A DNA stretch of 64,000 nucleotides from Nocardioides plantarum (GTDB taxonomy: Bacteria > Actinomycetota > Actinomycetes > Propionibacteriales > Nocardioidaceae). The stretch is taken from assembly GCF_006346395.1 (NCBI RefSeq), contig NZ_VDMS01000001.1:682001-746000 (forward strand), written 5' to 3'. The translations under genes and the position numbers were made by a program. This document shows positions 18,196-30,318 of this stretch, one piece after another. The notes under the pieces were generated by a model. That model worked only from the letters and a program-made list of their open reading frames with translations, was not told where the DNA came from and made no database searches. Each line of letters opens with the position of its first letter. Position 1 is the first letter of the stretch.

Positions 18196-19595
18196 GGGGT
18201 CGATTGTCGCAGCAGCGCCCGCAGGACCTCCGGCACGGCTGCCGCCACGGCGCCGGCGGTGATCGGGCCACCCTGCGAGGCGTGCGTGGCGGCAGCCCCG
18301 TGCAGCCACGAGCCGACGCTCGCGGCGTCATAGGGGTCGAGGCCGGCGGCGGCGAGGGCACCGACGACCCCGCCGAGCACGTCGCCCGCGCCGGCGGTGG
18401 CCAGCCAGGGGGTGCCGGTGGTCGTGGCGCGCACCCGGCCGTCGGGGTGGGCGACGAGGGTATGGCGCCCCTTGAGCAGCACGACGCAGCCGTAGCGGTC
18501 GACGGCGATCCGGGCGTGGGCGAGCGGGCGGGCCTCGACCTCGGCCCGCTCGACGTCGAGCATCGTGGCCAGCTCGCCGGCGTGGGGGGTGAGGATCGCG
18601 TCCGGCCGGTCGCGCGGGGCGTGGGCGAGCGCGTCGGCGTCGACGACGGTCGGGACGTCGTCGGCCAGCGCCTCGGCCAGCATGCCGCGCGCGCCGTCGC
18701 CGCTGCCGCTGCCGACCACCCACGCCTGCACCCGCCCGGCGCCGACCACCTCGGGGTGCTGCGCGCGGACCAGGTCGCGGACCACGTCGTCACCGACGTA
18801 GCGCACCATCCCCGCCAGGCCGCAGCCGGCGCCGGCCACCGACAGCAGCCCGGCGCCGGGATAGGCCGCGGACCCGGCGCGGACGCCGACGACGCCGCGG
18901 GAGTACTTCTGGGCGTCGGCGGTCGGACGCGGCAGCAGGGCGGTGACGTCGACGGGCTGCAGCGCCTCGACGGCCGGTGCCGGCAGGTAGGGGCCCAGCC
19001 CGAGGTCGACGAGGTGGACGGCGCCCGCGGCGGCGGCGGCCGGGTCGACGAGGTGGGCGGGCTTCAGGGTGCCGAAGGTGACGGTCAGGTCGGCGCGGAC
19101 GTGGGGCGTGTCGGTCGGCAGCTCGCCGGTGTCGACGTCGATGCCGCTGGGGGTGTCGACGGCGACGAGGGGCACGCCGGCCAGGGCGTCGAGCGCCGCG
19201 GCCGCGTCGGGTCGCAGGCCGGGGCGACCGCCGATGCCGACCACGCCGTCGAGGACGAGGTCGGGTCGCTGCGTGGGGGCCCGCGTGGTCGTCGTACCCC
19301 CGGACGCGCGGAGCGCGGCGAGCCCCGCCTCGTGGGCCCGGTCGGAGAGCAGCCAGGCCACGACCGACACGCCGCGGCGGGCCAGGACGGCGCCGGCCAG
19401 GAGCGCGTCGCCCCCGTTGTCGCCCGAGCCGACCAGCAGCAGCACCCGCCGGCCGTAGGCGCCGGGGCCGAGCAGGTCGAGCACCGCGTGGGCCAGCCCG
19501 TGGGCCGCGCGCTGCATCAACGTGCCCTCGGGCAGCGTCGCGGCCAGCTCGCTCTCGGCCGCGCGGACCTGGTCGACGGTGTGTGCCTGCCTCAC
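18192..19595 (-). CDS. nnr: Bifunctional NAD(P)H-hydrate epimerase / ADP-dependent dehydratase
   Basis: About 467 residues with a GTG at 19595 (an alternative GTG lies 9 nt upstream). It repairs hydrated NAD(P)H. Residues 1-210 are the YjeF-type epimerase (LLVGSGDNGGDALLAG, VDTPSGIDVDTGE); residues 225-467 are the ribokinase-like dehydratase with SAAYPGAGLLS, VDADAL and the nucleotide/phosphate motif ATAGAGDVLGGVVGA. A TAGCGT box 7 nt before the start sits inside a perfect palindrome, suggesting a regulated leaderless promoter. It is the first gene of the operon running to rimI. Confidence 0.92.
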   Translation of the reverse strand: MRQAHTVDQVRAAESELAATLPEGTLMQRAAHGLAHAVLDLLGPGAYGRRVLLLVGSGDNGGDALLAGAVLARRGVSVVAWLLSDRAHEAGLAALRASGGTTTTRAPTQRPDLVLDGVVGIGGRPGLRPDAAAALDALAGVPLVAVDTPSGIDVDTGELPTDTPHVRADLTVTFGTLKPAHLVDPAAAAAGAVHLVDLGLGPYLPAPAVEALQPVDVTALLPRPTADAQKYSRGVVGVRAGSAAYPGAGLLSVAGAGCGLAGMVRYVGDDVVRDLVRAQHPEVVGAGRVQAWVVGSGSGDGARGMLAEALADDVPTVVDADALAHAPRDRPDAILTPHAGELATMLDVERAEVEARPLAHARIAVDRYGCVVLLKGRHTLVAHPDGRVRATTTGTPWLATAGAGDVLGGVVGALAAAGLDPYDAASVGSWLHGAAATHASQGGPITAGAVAAAVPEVLRALLRQSTP

Positions 19596-19596
19596 C

Positions 19597-19616
19597 GTGC
19601 CCACGCTAGTGGGCAC
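19597..19616. promoter_or_regulatory. Perfect palindrome over the nnr promoter
   Basis: GTGCCCAC - GCTA - GTGGGCAC, 8 bp arms. The minus-strand TAGCGT (19603-19608) lies within it, 7 nt before the nnr GTG. It may be an operator, or a hairpin that ends transcription from the secreted-protein gene upstream. Confidence 0.5.
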
Positions 19617-19641
19617 GCGGCCGGCGCCCGGGACGGACCGG

Positions 19642-20796
<1,155 letters not shown>

Positions 20797-20902
20797 GGGT
20801 CAAGAGTGGGGCCGGTTCCGGCCCTCGAGCCCGTCCTTGAGCCAATCCCCCAGACGGCGGACCCAACCTTGGGCTCCCCTTGAGGATTCGCAGAGGCTGG
20901 GG

Positions 20903-21256
20903 TCAGGACTCGAGCACCACGACGGCCGAGGCGATCCCCGCGTCGTGCGAGAGAGACACGTGCACGTGCCGTACGCCGAGCTCGTCGGCCCGCGCGCGCA
21001 CCGTGCCGCGCAGCTCGAGGAGCGGCCGACCGGACTCCTCCGAGACCACCTCGGCGTCGTGCCAGGCCAGTCCCCCGGGCGCGCCCAGGGCCTTGGCCAG
21101 CGCCTCCTTGGCGGCGAACCGTGCGGCGAGCGACGCGGGCGGGCGGGTGGCCTCGGCGGGGGTGAACAGCCGGTCGAGCAGGCCGGGCGTGCGGGCCAGC
21201 GACGCCGCGAACCGGTCCAGGTCGCACACGTCGATGCCGACCCCGATGACCGCCAC
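20903..21256 (-). CDS. acpS: Holo-[acyl-carrier-protein] synthase
   Basis: 117 residues, GTG start. It transfers 4'-phosphopantetheine from CoA to a serine of acyl carrier proteins. The AcpS signatures are [14 protein letters not shown] (Mg-binding Asp) and [13 protein letters not shown] (catalytic Glu/Lys), ending [15 protein letters not shown]. Length is normal. It starts 10 nt after glmS. As a phosphopantetheinyl transferase it could in principle act on the carrier domain of the Pls-like synthetase in this window, but a Sfp-type enzyme is more usual for that. Confidence 0.94.
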   Translation of the reverse strand: MAVIGVGIDVCDLDRFAASLARTPGLLDRLFTPAEATRPPASLAARFAAKEALAKALGAPGGLAWHDAEVVSEESGRPLLELRGTVRARADELGVRHVHVSLSHDAGIASAVVVLES

Positions 21257-21266
21257 TGAGCGATCC

Positions 21267-23135
21267 CTACTCGACCGTGACGGACTTGGCCAGGTTGCGC
21301 GGCTGGTCGACGTCGTGGCCCATCACGGTGGCCAGCTCGCAGGCGAAGAGCTGCAGCGGGACGGTGGCGACGAGCGGCTGCAGCAGCACGGGCACGCGCG
21401 GCAGCCGGATCAGCACGTCGGCGTACGGCTCGATCTTGGTGTCGCCCTCCTCGGCGAGGCAGATGGTCCGGGCGCCGCGGGCCCGGACCTCCTGGATGCC
21501 GCTGATCATCTTCTCGTGCAGCTGGTCGCGACCGCGGGGCGGCACGACGCACAGGATCGGCAGGCCGGGCTCGACGAGCGCGATCGGGCCGTGCTTGAGC
21601 TCGCCGGCGGCGAAGCCCTCGGCGTGGATGTAGGCGAGCTCCTTGAGCTTCAGCGCGCCCTCGAGGGCGACGGGGTAGCCGGCGTGGCGACCCAGGAAGA
21701 GCACCGAGCGCGTGTCGACGTGCTCGGCGGCCAGGTCGTAGATCTGCTGGGCGCCGGCCAGGACGGTCTCGATCTGCTCGGGGATGGCCTCGAGCTGGGC
21801 CATCACCTCGTCGACCTCGTCGCCGTAGCGGGTGCCCTTGACCTGCGCGACGTAGAGGGCCAGCAGGTAGCAGGCCACCAGCTGGGTGAGGAACCCCTTG
21901 GTGGAGGCGACGCCGATCTCGGGACCGGCGTGGGTGTAGATCACCGCGTCGGACTCGCGCGGGATCGTCGAGCCGTTGGTGTTGCAGATCGCGAGCACCT
22001 TGGAGCGCTGGGTGCGGGCGTGCCGGATGGCCTGCAGGGTGTCGGCGGTCTCGCCGGACTGGCTGATCGCCACGACGAGGGTCGAGTAGTCGAGGATCGG
22101 GTCGCGGTAGCGGAACTCGCTGGCCAGCTCGACCTCGACCGGGATGCGGGTCCAGTGCTCGATGGCGTACTTGGCGACCATGCCGGCGTAGAAGGACGTG
22201 CCGCAGGCGATGATGATGATCTTGTCGATGTCGCGGATCTCGTCGTCGGAGAGCCGCATCTCGTCGAGCTGCAGCAGGCCCGACTGGCTGCGCCGCCCCA
22301 GCAGCGAGTCGGCGACGGCGCGCGGCTGCTCGAAGATCTCCTTGCGCATGAACCAGTCGTGGCCGTCCTTCTCGGCGGCCGAGAGGTCCCAGTCGACGTG
22401 GTAGGCCTGCGCCTCGGCGGGCTCGCCGTGGAAGTCGGTGATCTCGACGCCGTCGCGGGTGATGGAGACGACCTGGTCCTGGCCCAGCTCGAGCGCCTCG
22501 CGGGTGTGCTCGATGAACGCCGCCACGTCGGAGCCCAGGAAGTTCTCGCCCTCCCCCACGCCGACGACCAGGGGGCTGTTGCGGCGGGCCGCGACGACCC
22601 GGTCGGGGTCCTGGCCGTCGATGGCGACCAGGGTGAAGGCGCCCTCGAGGACCTGGCAGACGCGCTGCATCGCGGTCGTCAGGTCGACCCCGGACTGCAC
22701 CTGCAGCTCGACGAGGTGGGCGACGACCTCGGTGTCGGTCTCGGAGACCAGCACGTGGTCGTCGGCCTCGAGGCGCGAGCGCAGCTCGGCGAAGTTCTCG
22801 ATGATGCCGTTGTGGACGAGCGCGACCCGGCGCTCGTGCCCGAGGTGGGGGTGGGCGTTGACGTCGTTGGGCGCACCGTGGGTCGCCCAGCGGGTGTGGC
22901 CGATGCCGGTGTGCGACGGCGGCAGCGGGGCGTCGGCGACGTGCTTCTCGAGGTTGGCGAGCTTGCCGGCCTTCTTGGCCTCCGCGATCCGGCCGCCCGG
23001 GCCGGCGCCGTCGGCATCGGGGACGACCAGCGCCACCCCGGCCGAGTCGTAGCCGCGGTACTCGAGGCGGCGGAGCCCCTCCACCACGACGTCCTGCGCC
23101 TGGCGCGGCCCTACGTATCCCACGATCCCGCACAT
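21267..23135 (-). CDS. glmS: Glutamine-fructose-6-phosphate aminotransferase (isomerizing)
   Basis: 622 residues. It makes glucosamine-6-phosphate, the entry point to UDP-GlcNAc and peptidoglycan. The N-terminal nucleophile follows Met (MCGIVGYVG); the glutaminase half has [11 protein letters not shown] and HNGIIEN; two SIS domains follow with [19 protein letters not shown] and [20 protein letters not shown]; the end is [15 protein letters not shown]. Length is typical. A TAGGAT box lies 8 nt upstream of the ATG. glmM, the next step of the pathway, is 1.8 kb upstream on the same strand, beyond coaA. Confidence 0.97.
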   Translation of the reverse strand: MCGIVGYVGPRQAQDVVVEGLRRLEYRGYDSAGVALVVPDADGAGPGGRIAEAKKAGKLANLEKHVADAPLPPSHTGIGHTRWATHGAPNDVNAHPHLGHERRVALVHNGIIENFAELRSRLEADDHVLVSETDTEVVAHLVELQVQSGVDLTTAMQRVCQVLEGAFTLVAIDGQDPDRVVAARRNSPLVVGVGEGENFLGSDVAAFIEHTREALELGQDQVVSITRDGVEITDFHGEPAEAQAYHVDWDLSAAEKDGHDWFMRKEIFEQPRAVADSLLGRRSQSGLLQLDEMRLSDDEIRDIDKIIIIACGTSFYAGMVAKYAIEHWTRIPVEVELASEFRYRDPILDYSTLVVAISQSGETADTLQAIRHARTQRSKVLAICNTNGSTIPRESDAVIYTHAGPEIGVASTKGFLTQLVACYLLALYVAQVKGTRYGDEVDEVMAQLEAIPEQIETVLAGAQQIYDLAAEHVDTRSVLFLGRHAGYPVALEGALKLKELAYIHAEGFAAGELKHGPIALVEPGLPILCVVPPRGRDQLHEKMISGIQEVRARGARTICLAEEGDTKIEPYADVLIRLPRVPVLLQPLVATVPLQLFACELATVMGHDVDQPRNLAKSVTVE

Positions 23136-23211
23136 GGGCCACGATCCTACGTGCCATCGAGCCGTCGAGCCGACAGGCTCCCCGGTCGCGCGGCCTGCAA
23201 GGATGACGCCC

Positions 23212-24189
23212 ATGTCCCACGGCGGAGGCCATCGCCTCGACGAGGCGCACCGGGAGGCCTCGCCCTACATCGAGCTCGACCGCTCGGCCTGGGCGGCGCT
23301 GGCGCACGAGACCACCAACCCGCTGCGCCAGGACGAGATCCAGGCCCTGAGCGGGCTGGGCGACGCCCTCGACCTCGAGGAGGTCCAGGAGGTCTACCTC
23401 CCCCTCTCCCGCCTGCTCAGCCTGTACGTCGAGTCGGCCAGTCGCCTGCACCGCGAGCAGGAGCAGTTCCTGCACCAGCGCACCCCGCCGCGCACGCCGT
23501 TCGTGATCGGTCTCGCCGGGTCGGTCGCCGTCGGCAAGTCGACGACCGCGCGCGTGCTCCAGCAGATGCTGGCCCACTGGCCCGAGCACCCCAACGTCGC
23601 CCTCATCACCACCGACGGGTTCCTCTACCCCAACGCCGAGCTCCAGCGGCGGGGGCTGCTGCAGCGCAAGGGCTTCCCGGAGTCCTACGACCGTCGCGCG
23701 CTGCTCCGCTTCGTCGTCGACATCAAGTCGGGCAAGGACGAGGTCGAGGCGCCGACCTACTCCCACCTCGTCTACGACGTCGTCCCCGACGAGAAGGTCG
23801 TGGTCAAGCGCCCCGACATCGTGATCATCGAGGGCCTCAACGTCCTGCAGCCCGCGCGGGTGCGCGACGACGGACGGGCGGGGCTGACGCTGAGCGACTT
23901 CTTCGACTTCTCCATCTACGTCGACGCCGGGCGCGACAAGATCCGCGACTGGTACGTCTCCCGCTTCCTGCGACTGCGCGAGACCGCCTTCCGCGAGCCG
24001 GGCTCCTACTTCGCGAAGTACGCCGCCCTCACCCACGACGAGGCCGTCGTCGAGGCGACCCGCATCTGGGACACCATCAACGGCCCCAACCTCGTCGAGA
24101 ACGTGCTGCCGACCCGCTCGCGCGCGACGCTGGTGCTCCGCAAGGACCGCGACCACTCGGTGCGCTACGTGCGGATGCGCAAGCTCTGA
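23212..24189 (+). CDS. coaA: Pantothenate kinase type I
   Basis: 325 residues. It phosphorylates pantothenate in the first step of CoA synthesis. The P-loop [17 protein letters not shown] (about residues 99-115) is diagnostic for bacterial CoaA, followed by [18 protein letters not shown] and [10 protein letters not shown]. The ATG at 23212 is preferred over one 9 nt upstream because AAGGA lies 8 nt before it. The gene is divergent from glmS with a 76 bp gap and convergent with the FKBP gene. The acpS-glmS-coaA neighbourhood links CoA and carrier-protein biology. Confidence 0.95.
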   Translation: MSHGGGHRLDEAHREASPYIELDRSAWAALAHETTNPLRQDEIQALSGLGDALDLEEVQEVYLPLSRLLSLYVESASRLHREQEQFLHQRTPPRTPFVIGLAGSVAVGKSTTARVLQQMLAHWPEHPNVALITTDGFLYPNAELQRRGLLQRKGFPESYDRRALLRFVVDIKSGKDEVEAPTYSHLVYDVVPDEKVVVKRPDIVIIEGLNVLQPARVRDDGRAGLTLSDFFDFSIYVDAGRDKIRDWYVSRFLRLRETAFREPGSYFAKYAALTHDEAVVEATRIWDTINGPNLVENVLPTRSRATLVLRKDRDHSVRYVRMRKL

Positions 24190-24214
24190 GCGCACCCGCC
24201 GACACCGGCGTGGC

Positions 24215-24823
24215 TCAGGTGCCGTCGTCGACCGAGAGGATGTCGACCACGAAGAAGAGCGGCGCGTTGGCCGGGATGACCGGCGGGCTGCCGGCGGCGC
24301 CGTAGCCGAGGTCGGGCGGGATCGACATGATGATCCGGCTGCCGACGGGGATGCCGGGGATGGCCTGGTCCCAACCGGGGATGACCTGGCCGACGCCGAT
24401 GGCGAAGGTCGCCGGCTGGCCGCCGCTGTAGCTCTCGTCGAAGGGCTTCTCGCTCTGGTAGAGCGAGCCGTAGTAGTGGACGGTGATCGACTGCCCGGCC
24501 TCGACCTTCGGCCCGTCGCCCTTGGTCACGGTCGCGACCTGCAGCTCGGCGCCCGGCTTCGGGGTGTCGGTGAAGTCGAGCCCGGTGACGGCGTCGCCCT
24601 CGGTCAGGATCTTCGGGGACCACGCAGGCAGCTCGGCCCCCTGCTCACCCGACTCGGAGCCGGCCGTCGACGAGGCCGACGTGGTCGGCGTGGTCGGCGC
24701 CGGGTCGGTGCCCGACTCGTCGTCGTCCTCGCTGCCGCAGCCCACCAGGGTGACGGCGAGGAGCGCTGCGGACGCGAGCAGCGGCCAGCGCCGGGCGCGG
24801 GTCAGGGTCCGGGATCGGGTCAT
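24215..24823 (-). CDS. FKBP-type peptidyl-prolyl isomerase lipoprotein
   Basis: 202 residues, ATG at 24823 with GGAGG 6 nt upstream. The signal sequence ends in the lipobox LVGC (Cys 29), so it is predicted to be lipid-anchored outside the membrane. A Ser/Thr/Pro spacer (about 35-65) leads to one FKBP domain: VEAGQSITVHYYGSLY, FDESY, IPGWDQAIPGIPVGSR and YGAAGSPPVIPANAPLFFVVDI. It catalyses cis-trans isomerisation of X-Pro bonds in exported proteins. Confidence 0.92.
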   Translation of the reverse strand: MTRSRTLTRARRWPLLASAALLAVTLVGCGSEDDDESGTDPAPTTPTTSASSTAGSESGEQGAELPAWSPKILTEGDAVTGLDFTDTPKPGAELQVATVTKGDGPKVEAGQSITVHYYGSLYQSEKPFDESYSGGQPATFAIGVGQVIPGWDQAIPGIPVGSRIIMSIPPDLGYGAAGSPPVIPANAPLFFVVDILSVDDGT

Positions 24824-24908
24824 GGGGTTCCTCCATGGGTTGGGTCGAGCGGGTTCGGGAGCTCGAGGCCGACCTCGAGGGGCACGACGGGGTACGGCGG
24901 GGCGTCGC

Positions 24909-26288
24909 TCACCCGAGCGCCAGGCGGGTGCGCACGACGCCGGCGAGCCGGTCGGCCACACCCTGGGCGCCCTCGGACGTGGCGGCCTCGACCATCACAC
25001 GCACGAGCGGCTCGGTGCCCGAGGGCCGCAGCAGCACCCGGCCGCTGTCGCCGAGGGCGGTCTGCTCGGCGGTCACGGCGGCGACCAGCTCGGGGTCGTC
25101 GCACCGGTTCTTGTCGACACCGGGGACGTTGACCAGCACCTGGGGGAACCGGGTGACCACGGCGGCCAGGTCGCGCAACGACTGGCCGGTCACCGTCATC
25201 CGCTGGAGCACGTGCAGCGCGGTGAGCAGGCCGTCGCCCGTGGTGGCGTGGTCGGACATGATGACGTGACCCGACTGCTCGCCACCGAGGTTGTAGCCGC
25301 CGGTGCGCATGTCCTCGAGGACGTAGCGGTCGCCGACCGCCGTCTGGCGCACGGTGATGCCCGCCGCCTCCATGGCCCGCACGAAGCCCAGGTTGCTCAT
25401 CACCGTCGCGACCACGGTGTCGTCGGCCAGCCGGCCGGCGTCGCGCAGCCCGACGGCCAGGATCGCCAGGATCTGGTCTCCGTCGACGACGGTGCCGGTG
25501 GCGTCGACGGCCAGGCACCGGTCGGCGTCGCCGTCGACGGCGAAGCCCGCGTGGGCACCGTGGTCGACCACGGCCTGCTGCAGCCGCTCGAGGTGGGTGG
25601 AGCCGTAGCCGTCGTTGATGTTGAGGCCATCGGGCTCGGCGCCGATCGTCACCACGTCGATGCCGGCGTCGGCGAACGCGCGGGGGCCGACCTCGCTGGC
25701 CGCCCCGTGGGCGCAGTCGAGCACGACCCGCAACCGCTGCCCCCCGGCGTCCGAGTCGTCGAGCGACCCGTCGAGGGAGCCGTCGAGCGTGCGTACGAGG
25801 TGGGCGGCGTACTCCTCCGAGGTGGGGGCGTAGGGGCGCACCCGGCCGACGTCACCGCCGGTGGGTCGGTCCCATTCCTGACCGAGGTGGGCCTCGATCT
25901 CCCGCTCGAGGGCGTCGTCGAGCTTGACGCCGCCACGGGCCAGGAACTTGATGCCGTTGTCGGGCATCGCGTTGTGGGACGCACTGATCACCACGCCGAT
26001 GTCGGCGCCCAGAGCGTCGGTGGCGTAGGCGACGCCGGGGGTCGGCAGCACCTCCAGCAGGAGCACGTCGACACCGGCCGAGGCCAGGCCGGCCACGATC
26101 GCGTGCTCGAGGAACTGCCCCGAGATGCGGGTGTCGCGGCCGACGACCGCCAGCGGACGTCGGCGTGCGTAGTCACCGTGGTCGACCAGGACTCGCGCCG
26201 CAGCCACGCCCAGGTCGAGCGCGAGCTCGGCCGTGAGGTGGCTGTTGGCGAGTCCGCGGACTCCGTCGGTGCCGAAGATGCGCGTCAT
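24909..26288 (-). CDS. glmM: Phosphoglucosamine mutase
   Basis: 459 residues. It interconverts glucosamine-6-phosphate and glucosamine-1-phosphate for UDP-GlcNAc synthesis. Motifs: [10 protein letters not shown] at the N-terminus, the phosphoserine loop [12 protein letters not shown] (Ser about 104), the metal loop [13 protein letters not shown] and the phosphate-binding [14 protein letters not shown] near the end. The ATG at 26288 has AGGAGG 4 nt upstream; a TTG 3 nt earlier is unlikely. It is downstream of rpsI, separated by a stable hairpin. Confidence 0.96.
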   Translation of the reverse strand: MTRIFGTDGVRGLANSHLTAELALDLGVAAARVLVDHGDYARRRPLAVVGRDTRISGQFLEHAIVAGLASAGVDVLLLEVLPTPGVAYATDALGADIGVVISASHNAMPDNGIKFLARGGVKLDDALEREIEAHLGQEWDRPTGGDVGRVRPYAPTSEEYAAHLVRTLDGSLDGSLDDSDAGGQRLRVVLDCAHGAASEVGPRAFADAGIDVVTIGAEPDGLNINDGYGSTHLERLQQAVVDHGAHAGFAVDGDADRCLAVDATGTVVDGDQILAILAVGLRDAGRLADDTVVATVMSNLGFVRAMEAAGITVRQTAVGDRYVLEDMRTGGYNLGGEQSGHVIMSDHATTGDGLLTALHVLQRMTVTGQSLRDLAAVVTRFPQVLVNVPGVDKNRCDDPELVAAVTAEQTALGDSGRVLLRPSGTEPLVRVMVEAATSEGAQGVADRLAGVVRTRLALG

Positions 26289-26309
26289 CAAACCTCCTGG
26301 AACGACGAA

Positions 26310-26338
26310 GGTCGGCGGTCCGGGGAGGACCGCCGACC
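26310..26338 (-). terminator. Hairpin between rpsI and glmM
   Basis: Perfect 12 bp arms GGTCGGCGGTCC (26310-26321) and complement (26327-26338) with a 5 nt loop. It lies between the rpsI stop and the glmM Shine-Dalgarno and lacks a U-run, so it may be an attenuator or a factor-dependent terminator. Confidence 0.6.
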
Positions 26339-26376
26339 GACGTGGGCAGCCACGTGCCGAAGCACGCGGCCAGTGA

Positions 26377-26877
26377 TCAGCGCTTCGAGAACTGCGGAGC
26401 CTTGCGGGCCTTCTTCAGACCGGCCTTCTTGCGCTCGATGACGCGCGAGTCGCGCGTGAGCAGCCCGGCCTTCTTGAGCGTGGCGCGGTTGGTCTCGAGG
26501 TCGATCTCGTTGAGGCACCGGGCGATGCCGAGGCGCAGCGCGCCGGCCTGGCCGGTGATGCCGCCGCCGTGGATGCGGGCGATGACGTCGAAGCGACCCT
26601 CGAGCTGCAGGGCGGCGAACGGCTCGTTGACCACCTGCTGGTGCAGCTTGTTGGGGAAGTAGGAGTCCATCGTGCGGCCGTTGATGCGGAACTGGCCGGT
26701 GCCGGGGACGATGCGCACGCGGGCGACCGCCTCCTTGCGACGGCCGGTGGCCGCCGCGGGGGCGATGGTCGCGGGACGGGCGGGGGTGTCGGCCGACGCG
26801 GAGCTCTCGGACGTGTAGGACACGCCGGACTCGTCGGGGGTGAAGGTCTCGTCGACCTCGGTGGCGTTTTCGGTCAT
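26377..26877 (-). CDS. rpsI: 30S ribosomal protein S9
   Basis: 166 residues. The S9 core starts around residue 43 ([18 protein letters not shown]) and ends with the universal [12 protein letters not shown]...[14 protein letters not shown] tail that reaches the P-site tRNA. The first 40 residues are an acidic, Ser/Ala/Thr-rich extension common in actinobacteria. It lies 39 nt downstream of rplM, the standard L13-S9 operon. Confidence 0.97.
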   Translation of the reverse strand: MTENATEVDETFTPDESGVSYTSESSASADTPARPATIAPAAATGRRKEAVARVRIVPGTGQFRINGRTMDSYFPNKLHQQVVNEPFAALQLEGRFDVIARIHGGGITGQAGALRLGIARCLNEIDLETNRATLKKAGLLTRDSRVIERKKAGLKKARKAPQFSKR

Positions 26878-26916
26878 GGGGTTTCTACCTGCTCAGTCTG
26901 TGGTTGAAGGTCGCGA

Positions 26917-27360
26917 CTACTGGGAGATCTGCTTGATCTCGTGGGGCACGGCCTGCTGAGCGGCGTGCGGGTGCTCCGGGCCGGAGTAGACCTTGAGCTT
27001 GCCGAGCTGCTGACGGCTCAGCTTGTTCTTGGGGAGCATGCCCCAGACGGCCTTCTCGACGACCTTGCGGGCGTCCTTGACCAGGATGTCGCCGATGGAG
27101 GTCTCGGTCAGACCACCGGGGAAGCCCGAGTGGCGGTAGACCTTCTTGGTGACCTTCTTGTTGCCGGCGAGGGCAACCTTCTCGGCGTTGATGACGACGA
27201 CGAAGTCGCCGCCGTCGACGTTGGGCGCGTAGGTGGCCTTGTGCTTGCCACGAAGGAGCGTCGCGCACTCGACGGCGAGACGGCCCAGTACGATGTCCTC
27301 GGCGTCGATGACGTGCCACGTGCGAGTGATGTCGCCGGGCTTGGGGGCGTAGGTACCCAT
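26917..27360 (-). CDS. rplM: 50S ribosomal protein L13
   Basis: 147 residues, ATG at 27360. Signatures: [29 protein letters not shown] is the N-terminal L13 fold, then [12 protein letters not shown] and [15 protein letters not shown] with [12 protein letters not shown]. First gene of rplM-rpsI. The 265 bp region to the divergent citrate synthase gene carries both promoters and a small leader hairpin. Confidence 0.97.
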   Translation of the reverse strand: MGTYAPKPGDITRTWHVIDAEDIVLGRLAVECATLLRGKHKATYAPNVDGGDFVVVINAEKVALAGNKKVTKKVYRHSGFPGGLTETSIGDILVKDARKVVEKAVWGMLPKNKLSRQQLGKLKVYSGPEHPHAAQQAVPHEIKQISQ

Positions 27361-27391
27361 GACCTTGCTTTCTGCGTTCGTAGGATCCGAC

Positions 27392-27407
27392 CCGGGAATC
27401 CTCCCGG
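27392..27407 (-). promoter_or_regulatory. Leader hairpin upstream of rplM
   Basis: CCGGGA - 4 nt - TCCCGG, 31 nt before the rplM ATG on the minus strand. Placement would suit an L13-type autoregulatory leader, but the stem is short and this is tentative. Confidence 0.3.
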
Positions 27408-27613
27408 CGGAGGTGCTGCTCGCGTCTCTTGACGAACTCGGCCCGGCTGCCCTCGTGGTGGAGATGTGGTCGAGCTGGTGGTGCGGAGGGCTCCGGGACT
27501 GCACCGGCCCGGGTCAGGGGCACGGCACGGTAGGGACGCGACCGCCAAGACTACGGCCGGGCGCCGGTGTCCGCCAATCGACGGGCGTCGTGCGGGCCTC
27601 TGGCGGCGACGAC

Positions 27614-27619
27614 TACCTT
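27614..27619 (+). promoter_or_regulatory. Putative -10 box for leaderless gltA
   Basis: TACCTT, 6 nt before the GTG start at 27626. The intervening GGGAGG directly abuts the GTG, too close to be a normal ribosome binding site. Confidence 0.5.
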
Positions 27620-27625
27620 GGGAGG

Positions 27626-28915
<1,290 letters not shown>

Positions 28916-28928
28916 CCCGTCGTACCCC

Positions 28929-29001
28929 GCTGACCCGTCGCCCGTGGGCGACGGGTCAGCGTGTTTTTGGCGGTGACCCGTCGCCCATGGGCGACGGGTC
29001 A
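28929..29001. terminator. Tandem twin hairpins between convergent gltA and the M1 peptidase gene
   Basis: Hairpin 1: perfect 15 bp arms 28929-28943 / 28946-28960, followed by GTGTTTTTGG on the plus strand. Hairpin 2: 13 bp arms 28974-28986 / 28989-29001 with the same sequence (TGACCCGTCGCCC). The first ends gltA; the second faces the aminopeptidase gene, so together they act as a bidirectional terminator. The near identity implies duplication. Confidence 0.85.
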
Positions 29002-29004
29002 GCG

Positions 29005-30318
29005 TCAGGGGAGGTCGGGCAGGGGCTTCTGGTGCAGCCAGGTGACGAACAGGTCGGTGAGGTCGGGGCCGTCGGGGGCGGTGCGCTCGACCGCCATCGA
29101 CACGAAGTCGGCGGTGGTGACGTTGCCGCCGGCGTGGGTGCTCACCCACGCGCGGAGCAGGTCGAAGAACGCGTCGTCGCCGATCGTGCGACGCAGGGCG
29201 TGCAGGGTGAGCGCGCCGCGCTTGTAGACCCGGTCGTCGAACATCAGCTCGGGCCCGGGGTCGGCGAGCAGGAGGTCCTGGTCGTCGTCGGCGAGGCGGG
29301 CGTGGTGGTGGTCGGCCCAGTCGTCGGCCGACTCGCCGCCGGAAGCCTCCGACCACAGCCACTCGCTGTAGCAGGCGAAGCCCTCGTGCAACCAGATGTC
29401 CTGCCAGCGCCGCAGGGTGACGGCGTTGCCGAACCACTGGTGGGCGAGCTCGTGGGCGACCAGGCGGACGGCCTCCCAGTCGTCGGTGAGGAAGTTGCGG
29501 CCGAACGTCGACAGGCTCTGCGACTCCAGCGGGATCTCGAGCTCGTCGTCGGTGACGACGACCGAGTAGGTCGGGAACGGGTAGGGCCCGAAGAGCTCGC
29601 TGAACGTCGTCAGCATCTCGGCGTTGCGGCCGAAGCCGGCCTCGAACCCCTCCCCCGCGTCGTACGGGATCGCGGCCAGCAGCGGCGGGTCCTCGGCGAG
29701 CTCGCGGACGTCGTAGCGCCCGATCTGGACCGTGGCGAGGTAGGTGGCCATGGGGGCCTGCTGCTCGTAGACCCAGGTGGTCGCGCTGGAGCCCCGGCGC
29801 CGGGAGGTCAGGGTGCCGTTGGCGACGACGGTGTAGTCGTGGGGTGCGGCGATCGTGAGCGAGTATGACGCCTTGTCGTCGGGCCGGTCGTTGCAGGGGA
29901 ACCAGGTCGGGGCCCCGTGGGGCTGGCCGGCGACGATGACGCCGTCGGTGAGCTCCTCCCACCCCGCGTCGCCGTGGTGCTTGTCGATGAGCGGCTGGGG
30001 CGTGCCGGCGTAGGTGATCCGCAGCTCGAACGTGGTGCCGGCGCGCAGCGTCTGCTTGGGCGTCACGACCAGCCGGTGCCCGCGCGCGGCATAGCGCGCC
30101 GGCGACTTGCCGTCGAGCACCACCTTGGTGGCGCGCAGGGACGAGAGGTCGAGCACGATCCGCGAGAGGTCCTCGACGGCGACCGCACGGATGACGGCCT
30201 GGCCGCGCAGGTGGTTGCGGACCAGGTCGTAGCCGAGGTCGAGGTCGTAGTGCTGCGCGCTCCAGGACGGGTCGCCGTGGTCGGGCAGGTAGGGGTCGGC
30301 GGTGGGGAGGCTCGTCAC
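29005..30318 (-). CDS. M1-family zinc aminopeptidase (short form), coupled to the Pls-like synthetase
   Basis: 437 residues. The start is GTG at 30318 overlapping the synthetase stop by 4 nt (GTGA), so translation is coupled. The zinc site is HELAHQWFG with the third ligand in HEGFACY: H289, H293 and E312, the HExxH-18-E spacing of family M1. The catalytic Tyr lies in VYKRGAL (Y364). The usual GxMEN exopeptidase motif is replaced by IPLESQS. The large C-terminal domain of PepN is absent and no signal peptide is visible. In epsilon-polylysine producers, polymer-degrading aminopeptidases of the M1 type are known to me from memory; a role in trimming the product or self-protection is the attractive inference. 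Confidence 0.88.
   Translation of the reverse strand: MTSLPTADPYLPDHGDPSWSAQHYDLDLGYDLVRNHLRGQAVIRAVAVEDLSRIVLDLSSLRATKVVLDGKSPARYAARGHRLVVTPKQTLRAGTTFELRITYAGTPQPLIDKHHGDAGWEELTDGVIVAGQPHGAPTWFPCNDRPDDKASYSLTIAAPHDYTVVANGTLTSRRRGSSATTWVYEQQAPMATYLATVQIGRYDVRELAEDPPLLAAIPYDAGEGFEAGFGRNAEMLTTFSELFGPYPFPTYSVVVTDDELEIPLESQSLSTFGRNFLTDDWEAVRLVAHELAHQWFGNAVTLRRWQDIWLHEGFACYSEWLWSEASGGESADDWADHHHARLADDDQDLLLADPGPELMFDDRVYKRGALTLHALRRTIGDDAFFDLLRAWVSTHAGGNVTTADFVSMAVERTAPDGPDLTDLFVTWLHQKPLPDLP

Noticed and set aside
15983..18793. A single 936-residue frame covering the hydrolase, alr and part of nnr
   Set aside because: Only the last third has a domain (hydrolase). The rest is an out-of-frame reading of alr and nnr; the GTG at 17068 gives the natural start.
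20800..24195. Very long frames over acpS, glmS and coaA on both strands
   Set aside because: The reading frames of acpS, glmS and coaA carry complete motifs; the long frames contain no recognisable domain.
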